DNA from: Chloroflexota bacterium
GTDB taxonomy: Bacteria > Chloroflexota > Limnocylindria > Limnocylindrales > CSP1-4
NCBI GenBank assembly: GCA_021785175.1
Contig: JAJYGH010000013.1
Location: 1-64,000, forward strand
Reading direction: 5' to 3'
DNA length: 64,000 nucleotides
The number at the start of each line of letters is the position of its first letter. Position 1 is the first letter of the stretch. Positions 17,303 through 27,608 of this stretch are shown piece by piece. The translations under genes and the position numbers were made by a program. The notes beneath the pieces are model-generated. The model ran no database searches. It saw only the letters and a list, made by a program, of their open reading frames with translations, and had not been told where the DNA came from.

Positions 17303-18292
17303 TCAGGATTCCGACGTCACCCTCGTGTAGGCGGCGGCCACGATCACGATGATCGAGCCGAAGACGACCTGGTTCGTCGGCTCCGGCATCCCGAGGACCG
17401 TGATCAGCGCCGAGAGGACCGTGAGGATCAGCGCGCCGACCATCGTGCCGCCGAAGCCGCCCCGGCCGCCGAAGATCGAGGTCCCGCCGATGACCGCGGC
17501 CGCCACGGACGGCAGGAGCGAGGTGTCCACGAGCGTGACGCTGGCCGTGTTCGTGAGCCCCGAGATCAGCAATCCGGCGATGGCGGCCATGAGTGCCGAG
17601 ATGACGTACAGCACGACGAGGACCTGCCAGGAGCGGACACCGGACAGTCGTGCGGCGACGGGGTTGTCGCCGATCGCGAACAGCAGGCGACCGTATCCCG
17701 TGCGCCGCAGCCCGAGCATGATGGCCGCCGCGAGCGGGACGAAGACCACCAGGCTGTACGGCACGACGTCGCCGACGATGCCGCTGCCCATGGTGCGGAG
17801 CACCGGCGGGACTCCGGCGCCCGTCTGGACCGTCTGCAATTGCCAGACGTTCGCGAGGCCATCCACGACGAAGCTCATGCCGAGGGTCGTGATCAGCGGG
17901 TGGACCCTGAAGACGCCCACGCCGACGCCGTTGACCAGGCCGACCAACGCGGCCGCGACGAGCACGACGACGATTCCCTGCGCGACGCCTCCCGGGCTGT
18001 TGACCAGAGTTGCCGTCACGAAGCCCGCCATCGACGCGACCGAGGCGACCGAAAGGTCGATCCCGCCGGTCAGCATCGTGAGGGTCTGGCAACCGGCGAG
18101 GATTGCGAGAGGAATGGAGGCGCGGACGATCACGCCCGCCCATTCCGGCGTGACGATCCCGAAATCCGCCGCCTCGATGGCCAGCACGAGGAGGGCGAGC
18201 AGGCCGATCAACGGGATGATCGGCCGGTCCCGCAGCGTTGTGCGCCATGCCGCGGCCGCGTGTCCGCGACCGCTTGCCGCCACGACCGCCAT
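17303..18292 (-). CDS. Ribose-type ABC transporter permease
   Basis: LTGGIDLSVASVASMAGF, RTGYGRLLFAIGDNPVAARLSGV, GGTSIFGGRGGFGGTMVGALIL. Confidence 0.88.
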   Translation of the reverse strand: MAVVAASGRGHAAAAWRTTLRDRPIIPLIGLLALLVLAIEAADFGIVTPEWAGVIVRASIPLAILAGCQTLTMLTGGIDLSVASVASMAGFVTATLVNSPGGVAQGIVVVLVAAALVGLVNGVGVGVFRVHPLITTLGMSFVVDGLANVWQLQTVQTGAGVPPVLRTMGSGIVGDVVPYSLVVFVPLAAAIMLGLRRTGYGRLLFAIGDNPVAARLSGVRSWQVLVVLYVISALMAAIAGLLISGLTNTASVTLVDTSLLPSVAAAVIGGTSIFGGRGGFGGTMVGALILTVLSALITVLGMPEPTNQVVFGSIIVIVAAAYTRVTSES

Positions 18293-19281
18293 CAGCCTGC
18301 CCTCCGGCTCTCGAGAAGGCTGCCGAGGATCAGCACGCCGACGAGGATGACGCCCTGCACGACCAGGGCGTAGTTGGGGTCGATCCCAAGGAACGTCGTG
18401 TCGTTCTGGATGAGCTGCAGGACGATGACCGCGACGAGCGGGCCGAAGACGCCGCCGCGGCCCCCTGCCAGGCTGACGCCTCCGAGCACGACGGCCGCGA
18501 CGCTCTGCAGCGTGTACGGCCCGGGAACCGGCGTCCCGATGCCGGTGCTTGCGGTGAGCGACAGACCGGCCAGGCCGCCGAAGAGACCGGCGATGGCGTA
18601 CGCGATCACTTTCGTGCGGCCGATCGCGACCCCGCTCCGGAAGGCGGCCAGCTGGTCGCTGCCCACGGCGTAGAGCGAGACCCCGAGTCGTGACCTGGAA
18701 AGGGGGATCCAGATGGCGGCGACGATCACCACGAGCACGATGGCCGCCTTGGGCAGCCAGTCGCTCAGGAATGCCCCCGTCGTCAGGCTCATCAGCCAGG
18801 GCGCCGCCGCTCCTCCGGGAGCGGCCGTGACGAGCAGAGCCAGGCCAGCCCACACGAACGACGTGGCCAGGGTGACGATGATATCGGGGACGCGCGTGGC
18901 CACGACGAGCGCGCCGTTGAGGGCGCCGAGGGCGATCCCCAGGAGCAGCACGCCGGCAACGACCGCGACGCCGAAGGTGCCGCTCTGGCCCTCCATCTGG
19001 GTCGCCGCGACGACGCTGGTCAGCGCCATCATCGACCCGATCGACAGGTCGATTCCGCCGGCGATCACGACGATCGCCTGCGCGACCGCGGCGAACGCCA
19101 GGGGCATGATCGAGATCCCGAGACCCTGGATCCCGAAGGCGCCGTAGTTCGGCTGGATGAGCTTGGTGAAGCCGAGCAGGAGTGCGAGCAGGACCATGAG
19201 CCCGATCGTCCAGGAGTCGCGACGAGCCCACTCGGCAAGGTCGGGATTGTGCCGTCGGGTCGTGACGGCCAGCGCGGTCAT
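18292..19281 (-). CDS. Ribose-type ABC transporter permease
   Basis: IAGGIDLSIGSMMALTSVVAA, LGGVSLAGGRGGVFGPLVAVIVL; ATGA overlap with the next permease. Confidence 0.88.
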   Translation of the reverse strand: MTALAVTTRRHNPDLAEWARRDSWTIGLMVLLALLLGFTKLIQPNYGAFGIQGLGISIMPLAFAAVAQAIVVIAGGIDLSIGSMMALTSVVAATQMEGQSGTFGVAVVAGVLLLGIALGALNGALVVATRVPDIIVTLATSFVWAGLALLVTAAPGGAAAPWLMSLTTGAFLSDWLPKAAIVLVVIVAAIWIPLSRSRLGVSLYAVGSDQLAAFRSGVAIGRTKVIAYAIAGLFGGLAGLSLTASTGIGTPVPGPYTLQSVAAVVLGGVSLAGGRGGVFGPLVAVIVLQLIQNDTTFLGIDPNYALVVQGVILVGVLILGSLLESRRAG

Positions 19282-20864
19282 GCGGGAACCTCCGGCTCGT
19301 GAGTCGCGGCGGCCGGTTCTTCGCCGCCGGTCGCTTCGACGGCAGTCGCGGCCAGCTCCTGCGGCAGCGCCGCCCCGGACTGGAGGTGGTAGGCAGCGTG
19401 CAGGAGGGTCGCTTCATCCGCGTCGGCGCGATCGATCTCGGCCACGACCTGCCCGCCGAAGATCACGATCGCACGGTCGCAGACGAGCTGGACCTCCTTG
19501 AGTTCGGACGTGTACAGGAGAACCGCGGCGCCGGCCTCCGCCAGCTCGCGGAGCAGCACGTAGATCTGCTGCTTCGTCCGGATGTCGATGCCGCGCGTCG
19601 GGTCGAAGCAGAGCATGGTGTGGACGCCACCCGCGACCCAGCGTGCGATCGTCACCTTCTGCTGGTTGCCGCCCGACAGCCGGCGGACCTCGTTGCCCGC
19701 CCGGGCGTCGATCTGCAGGCGCGAGACGGCTTCGTCCACCGTGCGGCCTTCACGATGCAGGTCGATCAGTCCCCACCTGCCGATGCGCGCGATGAACGGG
19801 AGGGCGATGTTCTCCCGCACGGAGCGCTGCATGAGGAGCGCCTCGGCGCGGTCGGCGGCGACGTAGACGAGTCCGGCCCGGATGGCATCTGCCGGATGCC
19901 GGAAGGAGACGCTCGTGCCGTCGACGACGATCTGGCCGCTGCTCGGGCGCCTCGCCCCGGAGAGGATCTGGAAGAGCTCGTCCTGGCCCTGCCCCTCGAG
20001 CGCCACCACCCCCAGGACCTCACCGGGATGGACGTCGAACGAGACGTCGTGCAGCCTGGTGCCCTGGCTCAGGCCCTGCACCGACATCCTGGGCGGGAGC
20101 GTCTCGTCGCGCGCGGCGGCGTGCTCCGCCTGCGGGATGACCTGCTCGACGATCTGGCCGAGCATGAGGTCGACGATCCGCTCCTCGGATCCCGCGGTCA
20201 CGTCGACCACGCCGACGGTCTCGCCTTCGCGCAGGACGGTCGCGCGATCGCAGACCGAGCCGATCTCGCTCATCCGGTGCGAGATGAACACGACGGAGCG
20301 GTCGCCGCCCCGCATGCCGCCGATCACCTCGAGCACGCGCTCGGTCAGGTTCGCGGGGAGCGCGGCCGTCATCTCGTCGAGCATCAGGACGTCCGGCTCG
20401 ATCGCGAGCGCCCGGGCGAGGTCGATGATCCGGAGCGAGGCGAGCGGCAGGCGCCGCGCCAGGCTCGACAGATCGAGGTCCGCGAGGCCGAACTCCGCGA
20501 GCCAGTGCCGGAACGGCTCGAGCCGGGTCTCGGTCAGGCGGAGGTTCGCGCGGATGTCGAGGTCGGGGATGATCGCGGGGTCCTGGTACACGGACACCAG
20601 GCCGCCGTGTCGCGCCTCGGCCGGCGAGTGGACGGTTCGCTGGCGCCCGCGCACGGCGATGCTGCCGCCATCGGGCCGGACGGCCCCCGTCAGGATCTTG
20701 ACGAGCGTGCTCTTGCCGGCGCCGTTGGCCCCCATGAGGGCGTGCACCTCGCCCGGGCGTACGGCCAGCGAAGCGGACTTCAGCGCCACCACGGCGCCGT
20801 ACGTCTTCGAGATTCCGGTCGCCTCGAGCACGAGGCCGGTGGTGGCGATCGTCATGGCTCCCAT
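19278..20864 (-). CDS. Ribose-type ABC transporter ATP-binding protein (two ATPase domains)
   Basis: GANGAGKSTLVKIL, LMLDEMTAAL, RRLSGGNQQKVTIARWV, DPTRGID; start at 20864 or 20855. Confidence 0.88.
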   Translation of the reverse strand: MGAMTIATTGLVLEATGISKTYGAVVALKSASLAVRPGEVHALMGANGAGKSTLVKILTGAVRPDGGSIAVRGRQRTVHSPAEARHGGLVSVYQDPAIIPDLDIRANLRLTETRLEPFRHWLAEFGLADLDLSSLARRLPLASLRIIDLARALAIEPDVLMLDEMTAALPANLTERVLEVIGGMRGGDRSVVFISHRMSEIGSVCDRATVLREGETVGVVDVTAGSEERIVDLMLGQIVEQVIPQAEHAAARDETLPPRMSVQGLSQGTRLHDVSFDVHPGEVLGVVALEGQGQDELFQILSGARRPSSGQIVVDGTSVSFRHPADAIRAGLVYVAADRAEALLMQRSVRENIALPFIARIGRWGLIDLHREGRTVDEAVSRLQIDARAGNEVRRLSGGNQQKVTIARWVAGGVHTMLCFDPTRGIDIRTKQQIYVLLRELAEAGAAVLLYTSELKEVQLVCDRAIVIFGGQVVAEIDRADADEATLLHAAYHLQSGAALPQELAATAVEATGGEEPAAATHEPEVPA

Positions 20865-20883
20865 TCGAGAATCCGTGCGGATA

Positions 20884-20915
20884 CGAGGGATGCCGGCCTG
20901 GGCCGGCATCCCTCG
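20884..20915. repeat. Perfect 15-bp-arm inverted repeat between substrate-binding-protein and ATPase genes
   Basis: CGAGGGATGCCGGCC-tg-GGCCGGCATCCCTCG. Confidence 0.85.
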
Positions 20916-20936
20916 GAGTCGTCACCCGGGGTCCGG

Positions 20937-22163
20937 TCAGCCGCCGCTGCAGGTGGCAGGCACCGTGTTCGGATCGTACGTTGTCCAGCCCGGGATAGAA
21001 AGGCTGAGTGGCCACAGTGCGTTCAGGCCGGGCACCGAGACCCACTTCTGCAGGTCGGCACGGCCCTGCGCGGTCGTGTTGTCGAGGATCTGGGGGGTCA
21101 GGAGAACCGTGTTGGGGTGACCCGCATTCGGGTCGGCCTGCACGGGCTGATGGTTGAGGAGCTTCAGCGCCAGCGTGATGCCCGCGCCGCCGACGGCCGC
21201 CGTGTTGCTCACGGCTGCCCCCGTGAGGCCCGGGAAGTCCTTGGTGTCGAGGAGCTGGTTGACGAACCCGCCGATGTCGGCGTCTGCGATCGGCACGTAC
21301 TTCTTGCCGGCCGCCTTGATCGCGTCGACGATCTGCTTGCCCATGCCGGACGCCCAGATGCCGTTGATCTTGTCGTACTGGCCGCTCTGGATGAAGTCGT
21401 TGGTGATCCGGGTGGTGGTGGCCGGATCCCAGCCCGTGAAGACGCCCTGGTCGTTCGGGACGACCTTGATGCCCGGGTACTGCTTGAGGACGGTCTGGAA
21501 GCCCTCGTTACGGTCGTCGTCCGCCGGGTTACCGGCGAGGCCGCGGGTGTACCAGACGGTGCCCTTGCCGCCGAGCTGTTCGAACAGCCACTTCGCGCCG
21601 AGCTCCGCGTACATCACCTGGTTGTTGTACAGGTTCCAGGTGTTCGGATCGGTCACATAGGAGTCGACGGAGACGGTGACGATGCCGGCCGAGTGCGCTT
21701 CCGCGAGGGCCGGGTTGAGGGCGCTCGGGTCGTTCGGGTTGAAGACGATCGCGTTGACGCCCTTGGCGATGAGGCTGCGGATGTCGGATGCCTGGCCCGC
21801 GGCGTCAGTGTTGCGGTGGATGACGGTGAGGGCGGACGGAGAGCCGCCGTACGCCTTCCACTGGGCCTTCGCGGTGCAGACCTGCTCCTCCCGGAACCCG
21901 TTGCCGACACCGGCCGCGTTCGAGTAGCCGATCTTGTAGCTACCGGCCGAGAGGGCGGCAGCGCTGGCGGCACCGGTCGAGGCGGCGGCGGTCGCCGCGG
22001 CAGAAGCCGGCGCAACCGACGGGGCCGCCTGCGACGCAGCCGCCGCCGACGCCTGAGCCGCCGCCGTCGGGGCCGTCGAGGCGCCGGCGGAGGAGCACGC
22101 TCCGATGATGGAGGTGACCGCGAGGATCGCGGCCAACCTTCTTGCCACTTGGTCTCGTTTCAT
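20937..22163 (-). CDS. Sugar ABC transporter substrate-binding lipoprotein
   Basis: Lipobox-like IIGAC after signal peptide; SLIAKGVNAIVFNPNDPSALNPALAEAHSAGIVTVSVDS. Confidence 0.88.
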   Translation of the reverse strand: MKRDQVARRLAAILAVTSIIGACSSAGASTAPTAAAQASAAAASQAAPSVAPASAAATAAASTGAASAAALSAGSYKIGYSNAAGVGNGFREEQVCTAKAQWKAYGGSPSALTVIHRNTDAAGQASDIRSLIAKGVNAIVFNPNDPSALNPALAEAHSAGIVTVSVDSYVTDPNTWNLYNNQVMYAELGAKWLFEQLGGKGTVWYTRGLAGNPADDDRNEGFQTVLKQYPGIKVVPNDQGVFTGWDPATTTRITNDFIQSGQYDKINGIWASGMGKQIVDAIKAAGKKYVPIADADIGGFVNQLLDTKDFPGLTGAAVSNTAAVGGAGITLALKLLNHQPVQADPNAGHPNTVLLTPQILDNTTAQGRADLQKWVSVPGLNALWPLSLSIPGWTTYDPNTVPATCSGG

Positions 22164-22451
22164 GAACCGGAACCATCCTCCATTGACTGCGATCTCCCCG
22201 CTGGGAACGGTCGGCCAAGGATCGCCGCCTGCTGTTCGGTCAATCGCCTGTGAGCCACCTCCTGTCCGGGACGACCGGCCGATGCGCGCACGTTCCCCAT
22301 CCCAGTCTCGCGGTCGGCGCCGGCCGCCAGCAATGGCAATTGCGGCTGAGAAACTGACAGGAGCGGCGGCCGGCTGCGCGGCCCGGTCGGGACGACCGGG
22401 CGGGCGTCGCGCCGGAGCGATCCGGGCAGACGCGGGCCGCGTTTCCCGCGA

Positions 22452-23195
22452 TCAATGGCCGCCCTCCCGGCCGCCGCCGGCGGCGGGCGCCACCTCGAGC
22501 CCGGCCTTGCGCGCCCGGAAGTCGTCCAGCATGGGCTTCGTCTGCGTGGCGCCGACGCGGCTGACACCGAGATCGAGGACGGCCAGCAGCGCGTCGAGCG
22601 TGCGGACGCCGCCCGCGGCCTTGACACGGATGTGCGGCGAGACGGATCGGCGCATGAGCGCCAGGTCCGCGTGCGTCGCCCCCCCTGGTGCGAACCCCGT
22701 CGACGTCTTCACGAAGTCCGCCCCGGCCGTCTCCGACAGGTGACACGCGCGGACCTTCTCGTCGTCGGTGAGGTAGGCGTTCTCGAAGATCACCTTCACG
22801 AGCGCGCCGGCGTCGTGGGCGACGCGCACGACCGCCTCGATGTCGGCCTGCACGTCGGCGTCCCGCCCGGACTTGAGCGCGGCGATCTGGAGCACCATGT
22901 CGAGCTCGACCGCTCCGTCCCGCAGGGCGCGCTCCGCCTCGAACACCTTGGTCCCGGTGAGGTGGTTGCCGTGCGGAAAGCCGATCGTGGCGCCGACTGC
23001 CACGTCCGTGCCGGCGAGGATCGCCGCGGCCCGCCGGATGTCCGCCGGCCGGCAGCAGACCGAGGCCACGTCGTACTCCGCGGCCAGCCGGCACCCCGCC
23101 TCGACGAACGCATCGTCGAGCTCGGGCTTCAGCAGGGAGTGGTCGATCGTCTTCGCGACGTCGCGGTAGGAGAGCTGGTCGATCGTCAGTGTCAT
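22452..23195 (-). CDS. deoC: Deoxyribose-phosphate aldolase
   Basis: IDHSLLKPELDDAFVEAGC, GFPHGNHLTGTKVFEAE, VKVIFENAYLTDDEKVRAC, DFVKTSTGFAPGGAT, IRVKAAGGVRT. Confidence 0.9.
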   Translation of the reverse strand: MTLTIDQLSYRDVAKTIDHSLLKPELDDAFVEAGCRLAAEYDVASVCCRPADIRRAAAILAGTDVAVGATIGFPHGNHLTGTKVFEAERALRDGAVELDMVLQIAALKSGRDADVQADIEAVVRVAHDAGALVKVIFENAYLTDDEKVRACHLSETAGADFVKTSTGFAPGGATHADLALMRRSVSPHIRVKAAGGVRTLDALLAVLDLGVSRVGATQTKPMLDDFRARKAGLEVAPAAGGGREGGH

Positions 23196-23224
23196 CGCAT
23201 CCTCACGCCATTCGCCGCGCGGCC

Positions 23225-24139
23225 TCACACGACCCACGGTCGCAGCACGTCGCGCGCCAGCAGGAACCCGCGCTTCACGAGCTCGTCGGACCCCTCGAAC
23301 GCGCGGTCCTCGTGCTCGACACAGATCACGCCGTCGTAGCCGACCCGGTAGAGGGCGGAGAAGAGACGTGCCCAGGGGACGTCGCCGAGGCCGGGCAGGC
23401 GCGGGACCTGCCAGCCCATGCCGAGCGAGAGAATGCCGTGCTCGTACAGCCCCTCGCGGTCGATCTGCAGGTCCTTGGCGTGGACGTGCCAGATCCGCGG
23501 GCCGAACTCCCGAACGACCCGCTCGATGTCGATCATCTGCCAGACGAGGTGCGACGGATCGAGGTTCAGTCCGACCGTCTCGCCGAACGCCTCGAACATG
23601 CGGCGCCAGATGCGCGGCGAGTACGCGAGGTTGTGCCCGCTCGGCCACTCGTCGTAGCTGAAGATCATCGGGCAGTTCTCGATCGCGATCCGCACCCCCC
23701 GGTCCTGCGCCCGCCGGACGATGTCCGGCCAGACCGTCAGCGCCGTCTCCCAGTTCTGGTCCTGCGTCTTCGACGCGTCCGCGCCGATGAACGTGTTGAC
23801 GACCGGCACGCCCATGAGGCCGGCGGCATCGATCACCTTGCCCAGGTGGTCGACGACGACGGCCCGGTGGCCGACGTCCGGGTGCAGCGGGTTCGGGTAG
23901 TAGCCGAGCCCGCTGATCGAGATGCCCTTCGAGGCGAGCTCGTCGACGATCTCTCGCGCACGCTCCGGCGACAGCCCGGCCACGTCGATGTGGGACGTTC
24001 CGGCGTAGCGTCGCTGCGCGCCTTCGCTCGCCGGCCAGCAGGCGACCTCGAGCGCCTCGAAGCCGTTCGTCGCGGCCCAGCCGGCCACCTCCACGAGCGG
24101 CGTCTGCGGGAACGGCGCGGTGAGCAGGCCGAGTTTCAC
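23225..24139 (-). CDS. Sugar phosphate isomerase/epimerase (AP endonuclease 2-like TIM barrel)
   Basis: IAIENCPMIFS, NLDPSHLVWQMIDIERVVREFGPRIWHVHAKD, VICVEHED; GTG start overlapping upstream stop. Confidence 0.85.
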   Translation of the reverse strand: MKLGLLTAPFPQTPLVEVAGWAATNGFEALEVACWPASEGAQRRYAGTSHIDVAGLSPERAREIVDELASKGISISGLGYYPNPLHPDVGHRAVVVDHLGKVIDAAGLMGVPVVNTFIGADASKTQDQNWETALTVWPDIVRRAQDRGVRIAIENCPMIFSYDEWPSGHNLAYSPRIWRRMFEAFGETVGLNLDPSHLVWQMIDIERVVREFGPRIWHVHAKDLQIDREGLYEHGILSLGMGWQVPRLPGLGDVPWARLFSALYRVGYDGVICVEHEDRAFEGSDELVKRGFLLARDVLRPWVV

Positions 24140-25353
24140 GCGTGTCCTCCCAATGCGGCGGCCGTCTCCGCCTCGCGAGCGAGCTCGGCGGCGGGTCCCG
24201 CGCGCCGGACCTCCACCCAGCGCCCCGTGCGGGCGCTCTCCGCGATCGCGTCGCCCACGAGCATCTCGTCGTGTCCGTCGGCGAACGTCGCGTACGCAGG
24301 TCGCTCGGACGGCCGCCCCGCAGCGACGTCGGCATAGATCGCCGCGAAGTGGGCCCGGAACGTCTCGCCGAAGCCCTCGACGTGGCCGCCCGGGAGCCGC
24401 GCCGCCGCCCGACCGGCCGCGTTCATCAGGGCCGGGTTGCGCAGCAGCAGCTCGTTCGGGCGCTCGCGGTGCCCGATCCACAGCTCGTCGGGCTGTTCCG
24501 AGTTCCAGGCCGCCGCGGCCAGCGATCCATCGATCTCGTAGCGCAGGGAGTTCTTCCGCCCGTGGCTGATCTGGGAGATCGCGACCACGCCCCGTGCCCC
24601 GTTCTCGAAGCGCAGCAGGATCGTGGCCGCGTCCTCGGTGCTGATCTCGCGCGCGACGGTCTCGCTCGCACGCTCGCTGGAGAACGTCAGCACCGGTCCG
24701 CGCGGTTCCCGGCGGACGGGGATGAACGTCGCGAGGTCGGCCATGACCGACACGATGCGTTGCCCGGAAAGGAACGTGGCGAGGTCGAGGAAGTGCGATC
24801 CGATGTCGCCGACGGCGCGCAGCGCCCCCCCACGTGCCGGCTCGAGGCGCCAGTTCCAGTCCGTCTCGAGCGCCAGCCAGTCCTGCAGGTAGTGACCGCT
24901 CACCAGGCGCACCTCGCCCAGGGCGCCGGCCTCGGCCTCGGCCGCGAGGTGCTGGTTGAGCGGGTAGAACCGGATGTTGAAGTTGACGGCGTTGACGAGC
25001 CCGGTCGATGCGGCGAGCGCGACGAGCTCGGCCGACTCGCCGGACGTCATCGCGAGCGGCTTCTCGCACACCACGTGCCGGCCGCTGGCGAGGATCTCAC
25101 GCACCTGCGCGTGGTGCAGGTGGTTCGGTGACGTGACGTGGACGACCTGGACGGCATCGTCCGACAGCAGCGCTGTGAGCGACGCGTACGCGCGCGGCAG
25201 GCCCAGCTCGGTCGCGCGCGCGGCACCGTGCTCCGGCGTGTCCTCGAGGATGCCCAGCACGTCGACCCCGAGCCGGCGCAGGGCCTCGACGTGCACGCTC
25301 CCGATGAACCCGGTCCCGATGACCGCGGTGCCGATGTCGCTGGCGGCCGCCAT
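24136..25353 (-). CDS. Gfo/Idh/MocA family oxidoreductase
   Basis: AVIGTGFIGSVHVEALRRLG, VTSPNHLHHAQVREILASGRHVVCEKPLAMT. Confidence 0.9.
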   Translation of the reverse strand: MAAASDIGTAVIGTGFIGSVHVEALRRLGVDVLGILEDTPEHGAARATELGLPRAYASLTALLSDDAVQVVHVTSPNHLHHAQVREILASGRHVVCEKPLAMTSGESAELVALAASTGLVNAVNFNIRFYPLNQHLAAEAEAGALGEVRLVSGHYLQDWLALETDWNWRLEPARGGALRAVGDIGSHFLDLATFLSGQRIVSVMADLATFIPVRREPRGPVLTFSSERASETVAREISTEDAATILLRFENGARGVVAISQISHGRKNSLRYEIDGSLAAAAWNSEQPDELWIGHRERPNELLLRNPALMNAAGRAAARLPGGHVEGFGETFRAHFAAIYADVAAGRPSERPAYATFADGHDEMLVGDAIAESARTGRWVEVRRAGPAAELAREAETAAALGGHA

Positions 25354-25560
25354 CGTTCCGCGCCTCCTCCCCCGCTGCGCGGCCCCGCCGTCGGGCCGCC
25401 GGCGTCACCGCCGAACCGTCTCGAACCCACGCGCGTCGAGCCCGCGTGCGAACGCCGTCTTCCCCATCGGGCCGGCGCCGCTTCGTCTGATCGGGATACT
25501 ACTTCAGCCTGTCAAGTGCAAAAGGGTTGTCACTCCGGGCAGATGCCGTATGATCGCCGG

Positions 25561-26886
25561 GTGACATTCCCGCCGCCCGCTCGCCCAGGCCAGCGGCCCG
25601 ACGACCGCGCGTCTGCCCGCCCCCACGGTGGCGTCGACGAGTCGCTCGACACTCTGCTGCCCGTCCTCGACGAGGTCCGGCTGCGCGGCGCGCGCTCGCG
25701 CAGCGAGGTGATGGCGGTCACGGGCCTCGGGCGCAACGTCGTGTCGGAGCGGGTCACGCAGCTGCTCGAGCGCGGGCTGCTCGTGGAGGGGCCGCTGCGG
25801 CCGAGCACGGGCGGGCGGCCACCGAGGAGCCTGACGTTCAACGAGGACGCCGGGCACCTCCTCGTCGCCGACCTCGGCGCGAGCAGCGTCGACGTCGCCG
25901 TCACGTCGCTCGCGGGGCGCCTCATCCGGCACCGGGCGGCCGTCGCCCGTATCGACGCCGGCCCCGAACTGGTGCTCGAACAGGTCGACGGCCTGTTCGA
26001 CGACATCCTCGCAGCCGGCGGGACGCCGCCGGGACGGCTGTGGGGGATCGGGATCGGCGTGCCGGGGCCGGTCGAGTTCCGGACGGGACGTCCCGTCTCA
26101 CCGCCGATCATGCCGGGCTGGGACGGATACCCGGTCCGCGAGCACTTCAGCGGGCGGCATGACGTGCCGGTCTGGGTCGACAACGACGTGAACATCATGG
26201 CGCTCGGCGAGATGCGCGCGGGCATCGCGGGCGGGCACGCGAACGTCGTCGTGATCAAGATCGGCACCGGGATCGGCGCAGGCATCATCTCGGAGGGCCG
26301 GCTGCACCGCGGCGCGCAGGGCAGCGCGGGCGACGTCGGCCACATCCAGGTGTCCGACGATCCCAGCGTGGTGTGCCGGTGCGGGAACCGCGGCTGTCTC
26401 GAGGCGCTCGCGGGAGGCGCCGCGATCGCGCGGGCCGGCGAAGTCGCGGGCCGCAACGGAAGCAGCAGCCGGCTGGCGGCGCTCGTCGCGGGCGGGCGGG
26501 AGATCACCGCCAAGGACGTCGCGCGCGAGGCGGTGCACGGGGACCCTGTCGCGGTCGACATCCTCCAGTCCGCCGGACGGCACGTTGGGGCGATGCTTGC
26601 GAGCATCGTGAACTTCTTCAACCCCTCGCTGATCGTCCTCGGCGGCGGTGTGTCGAGGAGCGGCGACCAGTTGCTCGCCGCGATCCGCGAGACGGTCTAC
26701 GGGCGTTCGCTCCCGCTCGCCACGCGCGATCTCGTGATCCAGCGCTCGTCGCTCGGGGACCGCGCCGGCGTCATCGGCGCGTCGGCGATGGTCGTCGACC
26801 AGCTCTTCTCCCGTGAGGTGCTCCCGCGGTGGTTCGATCGGGGGACCCCGGCGGGCCTGCGCGAAGCGGTCGAGCCCGCGGCCTGA
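25561..26886 (+). CDS. ROK family transcriptional regulator
   Basis: N-term wHTH RSRSEVMAVTGLGRNVVSERVTQLLERGLLVE; KIGTGIGAGIISEGRLHRGAQGSAGDVGHIQVSDDPSVVCRCGNRGCLEALA; GTG 25561 (alternative ATG 25543). Confidence 0.88.
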   Translation: MTFPPPARPGQRPDDRASARPHGGVDESLDTLLPVLDEVRLRGARSRSEVMAVTGLGRNVVSERVTQLLERGLLVEGPLRPSTGGRPPRSLTFNEDAGHLLVADLGASSVDVAVTSLAGRLIRHRAAVARIDAGPELVLEQVDGLFDDILAAGGTPPGRLWGIGIGVPGPVEFRTGRPVSPPIMPGWDGYPVREHFSGRHDVPVWVDNDVNIMALGEMRAGIAGGHANVVVIKIGTGIGAGIISEGRLHRGAQGSAGDVGHIQVSDDPSVVCRCGNRGCLEALAGGAAIARAGEVAGRNGSSSRLAALVAGGREITAKDVAREAVHGDPVAVDILQSAGRHVGAMLASIVNFFNPSLIVLGGGVSRSGDQLLAAIRETVYGRSLPLATRDLVIQRSSLGDRAGVIGASAMVVDQLFSREVLPRWFDRGTPAGLREAVEPAA

Positions 26887-26927
26887 GACCTGGCGGAGAC
26901 GGGCGGAGACGGGGCCCAGGGCGCGTC

Positions 26928-27608
26928 CTAGACCGGCGCCTGATCCTCGTGTTCGCCGATCAGGAGCCGCCGGACGTCGTCCTGGCAATCCATCCGGCTC
27001 AGCGCAACGAGCTTGTCCCCGGCCTCGATCGTCGTGTCGGGCCGGACCGCCTGGGCCACGTCGCCGCGGATGACCACGAACAGCATGCAGCCCTCGGGAA
27101 GCGGCAGGTCGCGCGCCGCGCGACCGGCGGCCGGCGAGCCGGGCTCGATCTGCGCCTCGACGAGCTCGAGCTCGCCCGTCGACAGCTGGGCGAGGTGCAG
27201 CAGGTCGTGGACCGGGATGTCCTGCTCGATCGCGCCGAGCGCCATCCGCGTGGGGTTGATGACCTCGTCGACGCCGAGCTTCCGGAACAGCGCCTCGTTC
27301 CGGGGGCTGTTCACGCGGGCGATCGTGCGCGGCACGTCGAAGTGGTGCTTGGCCATCTGGCACACGACCAGGTTGTCCTCGTCGTCGCCCGTGACCGCGG
27401 CCACGATCGATGCACGGTTTGCGCCCGCCTCGGCAAGGTGCTTGCCCTCGCAGCCGTCGCGGTTCAGCACGACGCTGCCGATCTCGTGCGCAATCTCCGC
27501 CGCGCGCCGCGGGTCCTTCTCGAGCAGCACGACCTCGTGGCCCGAGGCGAGCAGCTCGCGCGTCAGGTAGTACCCGACCTTGCCACCGCCGACGACGACG
27601 ATGAACAT
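26928..27608 (-). CDS. TrkA/RCK family K+ uptake regulatory subunit
   Basis: MFIVVVGGGKVGYYLTRELLASGHEVVLLEKD; RCK_C-like tail. Confidence 0.88.
   Translation of the reverse strand: MFIVVVGGGKVGYYLTRELLASGHEVVLLEKDPRRAAEIAHEIGSVVLNRDGCEGKHLAEAGANRASIVAAVTGDDEDNLVVCQMAKHHFDVPRTIARVNSPRNEALFRKLGVDEVINPTRMALGAIEQDIPVHDLLHLAQLSTGELELVEAQIEPGSPAAGRAARDLPLPEGCMLFVVIRGDVAQAVRPDTTIEAGDKLVALSRMDCQDDVRRLLIGEHEDQAPV

Noticed and set aside
20865-20909. N-terminal extension MPAQAGIPRIRTDSRMGA of the ABC ATPase ORF
   Set aside because: Translates the inverted-repeat hairpin; the ATPase more likely starts at 20864 or 20855.
19299-22253. 984-aa plus ORF
   Set aside because: Antisense to the ABC transporter genes; shadow ORF.
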